Positions 18,689-27,477 of a DNA stretch of 64,000 nucleotides are shown piece by piece. How positions within the stretch are numbered: the stretch's first letter is position 1; each line of letters begins with the position of its first letter. The notes under the pieces are model-generated. The model worked only from the letters and a program-made list of their open reading frames with translations, made no database searches and had not been told where the DNA came from. Position numbers and translations under genes: made by a program. The stretch covers positions 3,880,001 to 3,944,000 of the forward strand of contig CP051232.1 of NCBI GenBank assembly GCA_017792445.1, in the 5' to 3' direction. The DNA is from Maritimibacter sp. GTDB taxonomy: Bacteria; Pseudomonadota; Alphaproteobacteria; Rhodobacterales; Rhodobacteraceae.

Positions 18689-19309
18689 CTAGAGGATCGC
18701 CGCAGCCAATGCCTTCAGTGCGGCGGCCGGGTCCTCGGCGTCCCAGATCTCGGGGCCCATGCCGAAGAAATCGGTGAGCGGCGCCAAAGCCGTGACCAGT
18801 TCCGGTGTCAGGCCGCCTTCGGCCACGACCGGCACCTCGATCATCTCGGACCACCAGCCGAACAGCTCGGGCTCGGCAAAGCTGCCGTCTCCAAGCGCGG
18901 TGGGCACGCAGGGGCCGAAGCCCACGTAATCCGCCCCGGCCTCGCCCGCCGACATGCCGTCATGGCGCGACGTGCCGCAGAAGGCGCCGACGATGGCGTC
19001 CTCGCCCAGCACCTTGCGCGCGGCGCGGATCTGGCGGGCGCCGTCCAGCAGGTGCACCCCGTCGAGGCCCAGCCGCTCGGCCAGTTGCCAGTGGCGGTCG
19101 ATCACGATCGGCACATCGCGGGCATGGGCCACCTCGCGCAGGGCGTCGCCCGCACGCAGCAGCCGGTCCTCGTCGTTCGAGGTCAGCGCCAGTCGCAAAC
19201 AGGCCACGGGCACGGCGTCAAGGACGCCCGCCAAGAGACCGGGAAAGGTCGACAATTCCACGTCGCCCGGCGTGATGAGGTAGATCTGCGGCTGCTCGGT
19301 CTCGGCCAT
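18689..19309 (-). CDS. thiE: Thiamine phosphate synthase family protein (ThiE-like)
   Basis: The 206-aa product is a TIM-barrel of the TenI/ThiE family: IYLITPGD at strand 1, CLRLALTSNDEDRLLRAG, VPIVIDRHWQLAERLGLDGVHL, VGAFCGTSRHDGMSAGEAGADYVGFGP and VVAEGGLTPE. ThiE couples hydroxymethylpyrimidine diphosphate with thiazole phosphate. The typical DVD motif is partly altered, and no other thi gene is nearby, so a divergent role (TenI-like) cannot be excluded. It is convergent with olsA, 3 bp apart. Confidence 0.75.
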   Translation of the reverse strand: MAETEQPQIYLITPGDVELSTFPGLLAGVLDAVPVACLRLALTSNDEDRLLRAGDALREVAHARDVPIVIDRHWQLAERLGLDGVHLLDGARQIRAARKVLGEDAIVGAFCGTSRHDGMSAGEAGADYVGFGPCVPTALGDGSFAEPELFGWWSEMIEVPVVAEGGLTPELVTALAPLTDFFGMGPEIWDAEDPAAALKALAAAIL

Positions 19310-19462
19310 GAAGGAAGGCTCCCGTATTCGTCCGCGCCGCTATAGCCTGTCGCGCGGGGATTGGCCAAGGGGGCTTGATGCGGCGCGGACCGGCCGCGCC
19401 TTGCTCTCCCGGCCTTCAGGGCCTATCACCGCCGCGACTTTTCCGCAAAGCCCGCAGGTCCC

Positions 19463-20218
19463 GTGCAAGAACCCGTCTTCGTCCTCGTCCGCCCCCAGAT
19501 GGGCGAAAACATCGGCGCCGCCGCCCGCGCGATGCTGAACTTCGGCCTGTCGACCATGCGCCTTGTCGATCCGCGCGACGGCTGGCCGAACCAGCGCGCG
19601 GTGGCGATGGCCAGCGGCGCGGCGGGCCGGGTGCTGGACAACGCGGTGATGCATCCGACCACCGCCGAGGCCGTCGCCGACTGCACCCATGTCTATGCCA
19701 CCACCGCCCGCTCGCGCGATCTGACCAAGCGCATCCTGACGCCCGAGGCCGCGATGGCCGAGGCGAAGGGCCGGATCGCCAACGGGGAAAAGGTCGCGGT
19801 GCTGTTCGGCCCGGAACGCGCGGGGCTTGAAAACGACGACATCGCGCTTGCGAACACCATCGTCTCGGTCCCGGTGAACCCCGAGTTCGCTTCGCTGAAC
19901 CTTGGCCAATGCGTGCTGCTGACCGCCTACGAGTGGCGCCGCCACGCCGTCGAGGCAGAGCCCGCGCGGATGGAATTCGCGGGCACCGAGGCGGCAACCG
20001 CCATCGAGGTGCAGAAGCTGGGCGACCATTACGAAGAGCGGCTGGACGAGGTCGGCTTCTTCTTCCCCGAGACAAAGGCCGCCGGGATGAAGCGCACGCT
20101 GCGCAACATGTGGGGACGGCTGGACCTGACCCGCGCCGACGTGCAGCTTCTGCATGGCGTCCTGCGCCAGATCCTGCGGCGGCGCGACGCGCTTGAACGT
20201 GACGAGGGGCAGCAATAG
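19463..20218 (+). CDS. trmJ: tRNA 2'-O-methyltransferase TrmJ (SPOUT family)
   Basis: The 251-aa product has the SPOUT knot signatures VFVLVRPQMGENIGAAARAMLNFGL, VAVLFGPERAGLENDDI and NPEFASLNLGQCVLLTAYEW. TrmJ methylates the ribose of nucleotide 32 in the tRNA anticodon loop. The C-terminal 70 residues are helical, as in TrmJ. The GTG start at 19463 gives MQEPVFVL; the strict operon partner is unclear, as heme A synthase starts 49 bp downstream. Confidence 0.9.
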   Translation: MQEPVFVLVRPQMGENIGAAARAMLNFGLSTMRLVDPRDGWPNQRAVAMASGAAGRVLDNAVMHPTTAEAVADCTHVYATTARSRDLTKRILTPEAAMAEAKGRIANGEKVAVLFGPERAGLENDDIALANTIVSVPVNPEFASLNLGQCVLLTAYEWRRHAVEAEPARMEFAGTEAATAIEVQKLGDHYEERLDEVGFFFPETKAAGMKRTLRNMWGRLDLTRADVQLLHGVLRQILRRRDALERDEGQQ

Positions 20219-20267
20219 TCTGCCCGCGCCCCGGCACGGGGCGGGTTTCCAGTACGGCAGAGGTGTC

Positions 20268-21410
20268 ATGAGCCAGAAACGGTCAATCTTCGAAGACGTG
20301 GGTGCCGAAAAGTCCGAGGCCCCGGCCACCCGGACAACCGGCGTGATCGACGCAGGCCGCCGCGACTCGCGCGGGGCGATCCGCGTTTGGCTGGCGATCC
20401 TGTTCGTGCTGGTCTTTGCGATGATCGCGGTGGGCGGGCTGACCCGGCTGACCGACAGCGGGCTGTCGATCACCGAATGGAACCCCGTATCGGGGGCGCT
20501 GCCGCCGATGAACGCCGCCGACTGGGAGTCGGAGTTCGAGAAATACCGCCAGATCCCGCAGTACGAATTGCTGAACAAGGGCATGACCCTGTCCGAGTTC
20601 AAGGCGATCTACTGGTGGGAATGGGGGCATCGCCAGCTTGGCCGCTTCGTGGGCCTTGTCTGGGCGGTGGGCTTCTTCGGCTTCCTCGCCCTGCGCCGCA
20701 TCCCGGCGGGATGGACGCCGCGCCTGCTGGGCCTTGGCCTGCTGGGCGGGCTTCAGGGCGCGATCGGCTGGTGGATGGTGGCCTCGGGTCTGGAAGGCAC
20801 GATGCTGGCGGTGGCGAGCTACCGGCTGGCGACCCACCTTGGGCTGGCGTTCCTGATCCTCGGCCTGATCGCGTGGTTCCGGATGCGCCTGAAACGGCCC
20901 GAGCGCGAGCTGATGCAGGCCCGCCGGGGCCGCGAACAGCTGATGCAGGGCTGGGCCGTGGCGCTGATCGTCGTGGCCTTCCTGCAGATCCTGCTGGGCG
21001 CGCTGGTCGCCGGCATCGACGCGGGCCGCAACTATACCGACTGGCCGCTGATGGCGGGCGCCTTCACGCCGCCGGGCATGTGGGACATCACGCCCGCGTG
21101 GCGCAACCTGTTCGAGAACGACGGCACGGTGCAGTTCTTCCACCGGCTGGTGGCCTACGGGCTGTTCGTGCTGGCGCTGGTGACGTGGTTCATTTCCCGC
21201 CGCTCGGCGCTTCAGGCCACCCGCCGCGCCTTCGACTGGGTCGCGGTCGGCGTGTTCGGGCAGGCGGTGATCGGCATCGTCACCGTGATGCACTCGTCGC
21301 CGCTGCACATCGCGCTGATCCACCAACTCGGCGCGGTGATTGTCTGGGTGCTGATCCTGCGCGCCCGGTTCCAGACCCTGTATCCCTCTGCGCAATCCGT
21401 GCGCGGCTGA
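20268..21410 (+). CDS. ctaA: Heme A synthase (COX15/CtaA)
   Basis: The 380-aa protein starts at the ATG at 20268 and has eight membrane helices in the usual two-fold arrangement. Family motifs are VGGLTRLTDSGLSITEWNPVSGALPP, FKAIYWWEWGHRQLGR (heme-ligand His), GWWMVASGLEG, ATHLGLAF, QFFHRLVAY and ALIHQLGAVIVW, giving four conserved histidines. It oxidises heme O to heme A for aa3-type cytochrome oxidase. It is the long alphaproteobacterial/mitochondrial type. The other cytochrome oxidase assembly genes are not in the window. Confidence 0.95.
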   Translation: MSQKRSIFEDVGAEKSEAPATRTTGVIDAGRRDSRGAIRVWLAILFVLVFAMIAVGGLTRLTDSGLSITEWNPVSGALPPMNAADWESEFEKYRQIPQYELLNKGMTLSEFKAIYWWEWGHRQLGRFVGLVWAVGFFGFLALRRIPAGWTPRLLGLGLLGGLQGAIGWWMVASGLEGTMLAVASYRLATHLGLAFLILGLIAWFRMRLKRPERELMQARRGREQLMQGWAVALIVVAFLQILLGALVAGIDAGRNYTDWPLMAGAFTPPGMWDITPAWRNLFENDGTVQFFHRLVAYGLFVLALVTWFISRRSALQATRRAFDWVAVGVFGQAVIGIVTVMHSSPLHIALIHQLGAVIVWVLILRARFQTLYPSAQSVRG

Positions 21411-21438
21411 TCCCTCCAGACCAAGGACGCTTTCAAGC

Positions 21439-22917
21439 ATGACCGCATTCGACGATCTCATGGCCCACCAGCGCGACACCGAGGCGCTGGCGGGCATCTC
21501 CGGCCGGCTGGGCTGGGACCAGGAAACGATGATGCCGCGCGGCGCCGCCGAGCAGCGGGGCGAAGAGATGGCCGCGATCGAAGGCGTGCTGCACGCGCGC
21601 CGCACCGACCCGCGCGTGGGCGACTGGCTGGACGCGATCGACGCGGGCGGGTTGGACGAGGTGGCGAAAGCCAAGCTGCGCCACATCCGCCGCGACTTCG
21701 AGCGCAACAGCAAGGTGCCGGCGAAGCTGGCCGCCGAACTGGCGCGCGTCACCTCTGTCTCGCAAGGCAAGTGGGCCGAGGCCCGCGCCGCCGAGGATTT
21801 CGCGGCCTTCGCCCCAGTGTTGGAACGTGTCGTCGGCCTGAAGCGCGAGGAAGCCTCGGCGCTGGCCGGGAACGGCGACCTGTACGACGCGATGCTGGAC
21901 GATTACGAGCCCGGTGCGACCGGCGCGGGGCTGGAGACGCTGTTCTCGTCGCTGCGCCCCCGGCTTGTCGCGCTGCGCGAAGCGGTGCTGGGCGCAGAGC
22001 ATCAGCCCGCGCAGATCGAAGGCACCTTCGAGGAAGCCGCCCAGCTTCAGCTGGCGCGCGAGATGGCGCAGGCCTTCGGCTATGATTTCTCTCGCGGGCG
22101 GATCGACAAGGCGGTGCATCCGTTCTGTTCCGGCAACGGCGCCGACGTGCGGATCACCACCCGTACCGCGCTGACCGACCCGTTCAACTGCGTCTACTCG
22201 ACGATCCACGAGACCGGCCACGCCTGCTATGAACAGGGGATCGACCCCGATTTCGCGCTGACGCCGCTGGGGCAGGGCGTGTCGCTGGGCGTCCATGAAA
22301 GCCAAAGCCGGATCTTCGAGAACCAGCTTGGCCGCTCGCGCGCATTTACGGGGTATCTCTACGAACGGATGACGGCGCTGTACGGCGATCTGGGGATCGG
22401 GGGCGCGGATGCGTTCTACGGCACCGTCAACCGCGTCGCGCCGGGCTATATCCGGACCGAGGCGGACGAGGTGCATTACAACCTGCACATCCTGATGCGG
22501 TTCGATCTGGAACGGGCGATGATCTCGGGCGATCTGGAGGTCGCGGACCTGCCGGACGCGTGGAACGCGCGGTTCGAGAAGGACTTCGGCGTCGTCGTGG
22601 ACAAGCCCAGCAACGGTTGCCTGCAGGACGTGCACTGGTCGGTGGGGCTGTTTGGCTATTTCCCGACCTACACGCTGGGCAACGTCTATGCGGGCTGCCT
22701 GCTGAAAGCGATGCAGACGGCGCTGCCGGATCTCGACGCACAGCTGGCCAAGGGCGACACCGCGGCGGCGACCGGCTGGCTGCGGGAGAACCTGCAACGC
22801 TTTGGCGGCCTGCGCGAGCCGCGCGACACCATCGCCCACGCCTGCGGATTCGAGCCGTCGGAACAGCCGCTGCTGGAGTATCTCGAGGCGAAGTTCCGGG
22901 GGATCTACGGGATCTGA
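21439..22917 (+). CDS. Carboxypeptidase Taq family metallopeptidase (M32)
   Basis: The 492-aa cytoplasmic enzyme has the M32 zinc motif HETGH (H257, H261) with the third ligand E287 in HESQSRIFEN. Other family features are LGWDQETMMPRGAAEQRGEEMA near the N-terminus and the C-terminal SVGLFGYFPTYTLGN, which form the channel of M32 dimers. It removes C-terminal residues from peptides with broad specificity. Length matches family members. It begins 28 bp after heme A synthase on the same strand. Confidence 0.93.
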   Translation: MTAFDDLMAHQRDTEALAGISGRLGWDQETMMPRGAAEQRGEEMAAIEGVLHARRTDPRVGDWLDAIDAGGLDEVAKAKLRHIRRDFERNSKVPAKLAAELARVTSVSQGKWAEARAAEDFAAFAPVLERVVGLKREEASALAGNGDLYDAMLDDYEPGATGAGLETLFSSLRPRLVALREAVLGAEHQPAQIEGTFEEAAQLQLAREMAQAFGYDFSRGRIDKAVHPFCSGNGADVRITTRTALTDPFNCVYSTIHETGHACYEQGIDPDFALTPLGQGVSLGVHESQSRIFENQLGRSRAFTGYLYERMTALYGDLGIGGADAFYGTVNRVAPGYIRTEADEVHYNLHILMRFDLERAMISGDLEVADLPDAWNARFEKDFGVVVDKPSNGCLQDVHWSVGLFGYFPTYTLGNVYAGCLLKAMQTALPDLDAQLAKGDTAAATGWLRENLQRFGGLREPRDTIAHACGFEPSEQPLLEYLEAKFRGIYGI

Positions 22918-22932
22918 GGCTTTGGGTGTGGC

Positions 22933-22993
22933 GGGGGCGCTGCCCCCGTCGCGCCTTGCGCGACTCCCCCGAGGTATTTGGAAAGAGAAGAAG
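22933..22993. repeat. Dispersed two-hairpin intergenic repeat, copy 1
   Basis: After the M32 gene, GGGGGC-GCT-GCCCCC (22933-22947) and GTCGCGC-CTT-GCGCGAC (22948-22964) form two adjacent perfect hairpins. They are followed by TCCCCCGAGGTATTTGG and a purine tail (AAAGAGAAGAAG). A second copy of this layout, inverted, lies at 45925-45978. I recognise it as a repeat type that is abundant in Rhodobacterales genomes. It may also act as a terminator for the convergent genes on either side. Confidence 0.75.
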
Positions 22994-23001
22994 GGCCGGG
23001 G

Positions 23002-23787
23002 TTACTGGGCCCAGTCAGGGTGGCGTTTTTCGATGAAGGCGCTGATCCCTTCCTCGGTGTCGCGGTTCAGCATGTTCTCGACCATCACCGCGCCGGTGTG
23101 GGCGTAAGCGGCGGCAAGGGGCATTTCGATCTGTTCGTAGAACGCGCGCTTGCCGATCCGGACGGCGCTGCCGAGTTTCGCGGCGACCTGTTCGGCAAGC
23201 GCCATCGTCTCGGCTTCCAGCCTGTCGGGCGGGACCACGCGGTTCACAAGGCCAAGGTCGCGGGCGCGGTCGGCTGCAAGGAAATCCCCGGTCACCAGCA
23301 TCTCGAAGGCCTGTTTGCGGGGCACGTTGCGGCTGAGCGCGACCATCGGGGTCGAGCAGAACAGGCCGATGTTGACGCCGTTGACCCCGAACCGGGCGTC
23401 CTCGGCGGCCACCGCCATGTCGCAGGACGCGACCAGCTGGCACCCGGCCGCGGTGGCGAGGCCATGGACCTCGGCGATTACCGGCTGGGGCAGGGCGGGG
23501 ATCGCCTGCATCACCTCGGCGCAGCGGGTGAAGAGATCGGCGAAGGCCGCGGCGCCGCCGTCGGGGGCCGCGCGGGCGGCGGTCATTTCCTTCAGGTCGT
23601 GGCCGGCGCAGAAGGCGCGGCCTTCGGCGGCCAGCACGACGACGCGGATCGTGGGATCGCTGGCCAGCGCCGCGAAGCCCGCCTTCAGTTCGGCCAGCAT
23701 CGCGTCGCTGAGCGCGTTCAGGTTCTTCGGTGAGTTCAGCACCAGTCGCGCAACGGCGCCACGGTCCTCGCGTTCCAGCAAAGCCAT
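23002..23787 (-). CDS. Enoyl-CoA hydratase/isomerase, ECHDC3-like
   Basis: The 261-aa crotonase-fold protein shows the CoA/oxyanion loop AFCAGHDLKEM and the second half PVIAEVHGLATAAGCQLVASCD, then NIGLFCSTPMVALSR and AFEMLVTGDFLAADRARDLGLVNRVVPPD. The GLFCSTP segment is characteristic of ECHDC3-type proteins, and the usual second catalytic glutamate of classical hydratases is not obvious there, so the reaction may differ from simple hydration. It is convergent with the M32 peptidase and divergent from the thioesterase. Confidence 0.87.
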   Translation of the reverse strand: MALLEREDRGAVARLVLNSPKNLNALSDAMLAELKAGFAALASDPTIRVVVLAAEGRAFCAGHDLKEMTAARAAPDGGAAAFADLFTRCAEVMQAIPALPQPVIAEVHGLATAAGCQLVASCDMAVAAEDARFGVNGVNIGLFCSTPMVALSRNVPRKQAFEMLVTGDFLAADRARDLGLVNRVVPPDRLEAETMALAEQVAAKLGSAVRIGKRAFYEQIEMPLAAAYAHTGAVMVENMLNRDTEEGISAFIEKRHPDWAQ

Positions 23788-23843
23788 CTTGTCCTCCGCC
23801 CTGTTTCCCCCGACCCTAGGCCGGAAGGACGCGAGGGGGAAGC

Positions 23844-24263
23844 ATGACGAAGATGACGATCGAGGCGTTGCACGCCTTTATGGCGGAGGCGTTTCCGCAG
23901 GTCAGCGGGGATTTCACCGTCGAGGAGGTGGGCGACCTGCGCATCCGGGTGCGGATGAACATCGAAGAGCGGCACCTGCGCCCCGGCGGCACCGTGTCGG
24001 GCCCGTCGATCTTTGCGCTGGCGGATGTGGCGATCTACCTTGGGCTGCTGGCCGAGATCGGGCCCGAGGCGCTGGCGGTGACCACCAACTGTTCGATCGA
24101 TTTCATGCGCAAGCCCGCGGCGGCGACGGACCTTGTGGCCGAGGCGCGGCTTCTGAAACTGGGGCGGGTGCTGGCGGTGGGCGATGTGCTGATCCACTCG
24201 GCAGGCGATCCGTCCCCTGTGGCGCGGGCCAGCCTGACCTATTCGATCCCGCCGAAGCGGTAA
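23844..24263 (+). CDS. PaaI-family hotdog thioesterase
   Basis: The 139-aa single hotdog domain has RPGGTVSGPSIFALADVAIYLGLL (the central hotdog helix with the conserved G-x-x-x-x-x-D pattern) and TNCSIDFMRKP. Members hydrolyse acyl-CoA thioesters, often aromatic or branched. The start at ATG 23844 is behind GAGGGGGAAG. It is divergent from the enoyl-CoA hydratase gene (56 bp between starts), suggesting a shared control of acyl-CoA metabolism, but the substrate is unknown. Confidence 0.88.
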   Translation: MTKMTIEALHAFMAEAFPQVSGDFTVEEVGDLRIRVRMNIEERHLRPGGTVSGPSIFALADVAIYLGLLAEIGPEALAVTTNCSIDFMRKPAAATDLVAEARLLKLGRVLAVGDVLIHSAGDPSPVARASLTYSIPPKR

Positions 24264-24353
24264 GGCCTCGATCACGGATCTTTGCCCGGCGCGTGGCTAT
24301 CGCGGCAGCGCAGCATGGCGTAATGGAACGACATAGGCGTTCCGGAGATCCTG

Positions 24354-25247
24354 TTGAAACGACGTTCCCGCATCCTTCTTGGCGCATTGGCCGTGGTCTG
24401 CGCCCTGCTGTTGGCCGGAAGCTTCGCGGGGGCGCTGCACCCCTTGGGCGACTCGCTGGCGGTCTTTCGTCTGCATTTTGCCGCCGGGGTGGTGGTGTTT
24501 GCCTCGCTTTGGGCCGCGATGGGCCGCCGCGCGGCGGTGGCGCTGGCCTTCGTCGGCGCGTTCGCCGTGCTGCCGACCGCGTGGATGTGGGTGCGCCCGG
24601 CCGAGGCGGTGCCCGCCGCGACGCTGGTGCATTACCAGAAGAACCTGCTGTGGGTGCGGCGCGACATGACCAGGCTGGCCGCCGACATCCGCAGCGTGTC
24701 GCCGGATGTTCTGACGGTGCAGGAACTGACCGACGGCAACGTCGCGGTGCTGAACCTGCTGGCCACGGATCTGCCGTCGCAGCAGGTCTGCGATTTCGAC
24801 CGGATTGGCGGCGTCGCGGTTGCCTCGCGGTGGGCGAAGGTCCCCGGCAGCGGCTTCTGCGACGAGGCGCACGGCGTCACCGGCATGCAGGTCGAGGCGC
24901 CGCAGGGGCCGCTGTGGGTGGTGTCGCTGCACCTGCACTGGCCGTTCCCCTACAGCCAGTCCGAACAGATGGAGGGGCTGTTGCCGATCCTTCAGGGGCT
25001 TGACGGGCCGGTGGTCATCGGTGGCGACTTCAACAGCGTTCCATGGAGCACCTCGGTCGCGCGCATCGCCGAGGCCACCGGCACGGCGCGGATCGGGCCG
25101 GCGCGGTCGACCTATCGCGAGTTCGAGCCGCTGGTGCCGCTGCCCATCGACCATGTGCTTGCGCCCGCGGGCCGGAGCGGCACGACCGAGACACGGCCGC
25201 GCCTTGGGTCGGATCACCTTGGGCTGGTGGCGCGGATCGCGCTTTAG
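24354..25247 (+). CDS. Endonuclease/exonuclease/phosphatase-family membrane-anchored protein
   Basis: The 297-aa product starts with TTG at 24354 behind GGAG. Residues 1-85 hold two or three membrane helices (LLGALAVVCALLLAGSF, then AVALAFVGAFAVLPTAW). The remainder (about 90-297) is a metal-dependent EEP domain with VLTVQELTD (metal-ligand Glu), LHLHWPFPYS, VIGGDFNSVPWS and a final SDHLGLVARI (catalytic Asp-His). The active domain is therefore anchored in the membrane and probably faces the periplasm. The substrate (nucleic acid, phospholipid or sugar phosphate) is not deducible. Its stop codon overlaps that of the convergent transglycosylase gene. Confidence 0.87.
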   Translation: MKRRSRILLGALAVVCALLLAGSFAGALHPLGDSLAVFRLHFAAGVVVFASLWAAMGRRAAVALAFVGAFAVLPTAWMWVRPAEAVPAATLVHYQKNLLWVRRDMTRLAADIRSVSPDVLTVQELTDGNVAVLNLLATDLPSQQVCDFDRIGGVAVASRWAKVPGSGFCDEAHGVTGMQVEAPQGPLWVVSLHLHWPFPYSQSEQMEGLLPILQGLDGPVVIGGDFNSVPWSTSVARIAEATGTARIGPARSTYREFEPLVPLPIDHVLAPAGRSGTTETRPRLGSDHLGLVARIAL

Positions 25248-26044
25248 CCGTCGATCTGGGCCGCCATGATCGCGATGGCGCGCTGGTAGACCGTGGCCGC
25301 GTTCCATTCGTTCAGGACCGGGAAGTTGACCTGACCCTCCTGATAGCCGCCGCCGGGCTGCCAGCCTTTCTGGCGCAGGTACCATGCGGTCGAGGCCATC
25401 GCGTCGGACAGGTTGTAGAGATCCACGCGCCCGTCGCCGTTGCCGTCGCGCCCGTAGTTCAGCGCGTTGCCGGGCAGGAACTGGGTGTGGCCCAGCTCGC
25501 CGTGCTTGGCGCCGACGGTGGCCGTCGTGATCGAGCCCTGATCCACCAGCTTCAGCGCCGCGATCAGGTGCGGGGTGAAGAAGGCGGGGCGGCGGCAGTC
25601 GTAGGCCAGCGTCGCGGTGGCCGAGACAAGGTTGGTGTCGCCCATGAAGCTGCCGAAGGCGGTCTCCATCCCGTGAATCGCGATCAGGACACCGGCGGGG
25701 ATGCCGTAGATCCGTTCGAGGCTGGCGTAGAACTGCGGGTTCTGCGCCTTCAGCGACCGGCCGCGCTGGACAATGACGCTGGCGCCGCGGATCTCCATGA
25801 ATTTCTCGAGCGTGTAGGTAAAGCTCTTCTGGTTGCGGTCGGCGGCGATGGTGCCGGTGTTGTAGCTGGCCCCCATCAGCGCGTTGATGCCGGCCTGACC
25901 GACGCCGTTCTGCTGCGCGACGCGGGCGAACTGGCCTTTCCACTGGTCGAAGCCCGCGGCGGTATTGCCGCAGCCGACGGATTGGGCGGCGGCGGGCGCG
26001 GCGAGGGGAAGGGCGCAAAGGAAAAGGGCAGCGAGACGGCGCAT
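25244..26044 (-). CDS. Lytic murein transglycosylase (MltB family)
   Basis: From the ATG at 26044 the product is 266 aa with a signal peptide (cleavage after APAAAQ). It contains the MltB-type catalytic region LIAIHGMETAFGSFMGD (catalytic Glu) and GELGHTQFLPGNALNYGRDGNGDG, which binds the glycan. MltB-like enzymes cut peptidoglycan between MurNAc and GlcNAc with formation of 1,6-anhydro ends. The frame is open upstream to 26188, but that part lacks a signal sequence. No lipobox is seen, so this is a soluble periplasmic form. Confidence 0.88.
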   Translation of the reverse strand: MRRLAALFLCALPLAAPAAAQSVGCGNTAAGFDQWKGQFARVAQQNGVGQAGINALMGASYNTGTIAADRNQKSFTYTLEKFMEIRGASVIVQRGRSLKAQNPQFYASLERIYGIPAGVLIAIHGMETAFGSFMGDTNLVSATATLAYDCRRPAFFTPHLIAALKLVDQGSITTATVGAKHGELGHTQFLPGNALNYGRDGNGDGRVDLYNLSDAMASTAWYLRQKGWQPGGGYQEGQVNFPVLNEWNAATVYQRAIAIMAAQIDG

Positions 26045-26241
26045 GGGGGCCTCCGGTTCGAAATGGCGTTGCCGGGACACTAGCGGCGGTGAATGGCTTT
26101 CGGTAGCCCTGTCAACGGGTTCAGGCGGGTTCTTGCAAGTTCGTGATCGCGTCGGGGCGGACCGGGCGCGCGCCATGCCCGGGAACATCGGGCTGGTGGG
26201 TTTCAGCCTTCGGGCAGGAATGCTAACCCGCTGTGGAACCG

Positions 26242-27477
26242 ATGCCGGAGATCCGCGTGCCCAGCGACGACGTGAAAACCCAGTACGAGGTCTATCCCTA
26301 TCCCGACCGCGATCCGGCGGACGAGGCGTCGCGGCTGATTACCGGCTCGCCCTCGTGGCCGCAGGAGATGGACCATTGGCTGTGGGGCGGCGCGCGGGAC
26401 TGGTCGAAACCGCTGAAGGCACTGGTCGCGGGGGGCGGCACCGGCGATGGGCTGATCCAGCTGGCGCAGCTTCTGACCACTGCCGGGCGGCCCTATGAGA
26501 TCACCTATGTCGACCTGAGCGCGGCGGCGCGGAAGATCGCCGAGGCGCGGGCGCAGGCGCGCGGGCTGACGGGCATCCGGTTCGTGACCGGCTCGCTGTT
26601 GGACGCGCCGGACCTCGGCCGGTTCGACTATATCGACAGCTGCGGGGTGCTGCATCATCTGCCGGAACCGGACGAAGGCTTCGCGGCTTTGTCGGCGGCG
26701 CTGGCCGATGGTGGCGGCATGGGGCTGATGGTCTATGCGCCATTGGGGCGGTCGGGGGTCTATCCGCTGCAATCTGCATTCAATACGCTGTACAAGGGTC
26801 TGCCGCCAAAGCAAAAACTGGCGATGGCGAAAGTGCTGTTCACCCGGCTGCCCGAGGGCCACCCGTTCCGCCGCAACCCGCATCTTGTCGACCACGAACA
26901 AAGCGATGCGGGGTTTTACGACCTGCTGCTGCACAGCACGGACCGGCCTTACACGATCAGCGACTTCGCCGCCGCGCTTGAACGCGCGGGGCTGGACCTG
27001 GCCGGGGTGCCCGAGCCCGCGCTTTATGATCCCGCGCGGCTGCTGCCGAAGGACCAGACGCTGCCCGAGGGGCTGACCGAGGTCGAGCGGATGCAGATCG
27101 CCGAAGACCTGCGCGGCACGTTCAAGACCCATGTCGTCTATGCCGTGAAGCAGGGCGCGCGGGTCGCGCCGCCGATGGGCAAGGCCTTTGCCGTGCCGCA
27201 TATCCGGGGCGCCGATCCCCGACGCATCGCCCGGGCCGTGGCGCAGGACGGGCAGTTGCGGGTAACGGCGGGTGGCGAGAAGCACGCGCTGCGCATCGAC
27301 CGGCAGGCCGCGCCGCTGATCGCCGCCGTCGATGGCCGCCGTCCCCTGTCCGTCATCGCCCAAGGCTGCCGCCTTGACCCGATCCGCTTTGCCGGGCTGT
27401 GGGGCCCGGTCGAGAAAGCGCTAAGCGGCTTCGGCCAGCTTCACTATTCCACACTTCTGTCCGGACCCCGTGCATGA
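26242..27477 (+). CDS. SAM-dependent methyltransferase with C-terminal PqqD-like/winged-helix region
   Basis: From the ATG at 26242 (an in-frame GTG lies 9 bp upstream) the protein is 411 aa. It opens with QYEVYPYPDRDPADE, typical of a class of fused methyltransferases. The Rossmann domain shows KALVAGGGTGDGLIQLAQLL (motif I), ITYVDLSAAARKIAEAR (motif II) and YIDSCGVLHHLPEPDEGF (motifs IV-V). Residues about 300-411 form a separate domain ending APLIAAVDGRRPLSVIAQ, resembling PqqD or winged-helix domains. The substrate is unknown. Its stop overlaps the start of the DUF3445 gene (ATGA), so the two are co-translated. Confidence 0.82.
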   Translation: MPEIRVPSDDVKTQYEVYPYPDRDPADEASRLITGSPSWPQEMDHWLWGGARDWSKPLKALVAGGGTGDGLIQLAQLLTTAGRPYEITYVDLSAAARKIAEARAQARGLTGIRFVTGSLLDAPDLGRFDYIDSCGVLHHLPEPDEGFAALSAALADGGGMGLMVYAPLGRSGVYPLQSAFNTLYKGLPPKQKLAMAKVLFTRLPEGHPFRRNPHLVDHEQSDAGFYDLLLHSTDRPYTISDFAAALERAGLDLAGVPEPALYDPARLLPKDQTLPEGLTEVERMQIAEDLRGTFKTHVVYAVKQGARVAPPMGKAFAVPHIRGADPRRIARAVAQDGQLRVTAGGEKHALRIDRQAAPLIAAVDGRRPLSVIAQGCRLDPIRFAGLWGPVEKALSGFGQLHYSTLLSGPRA

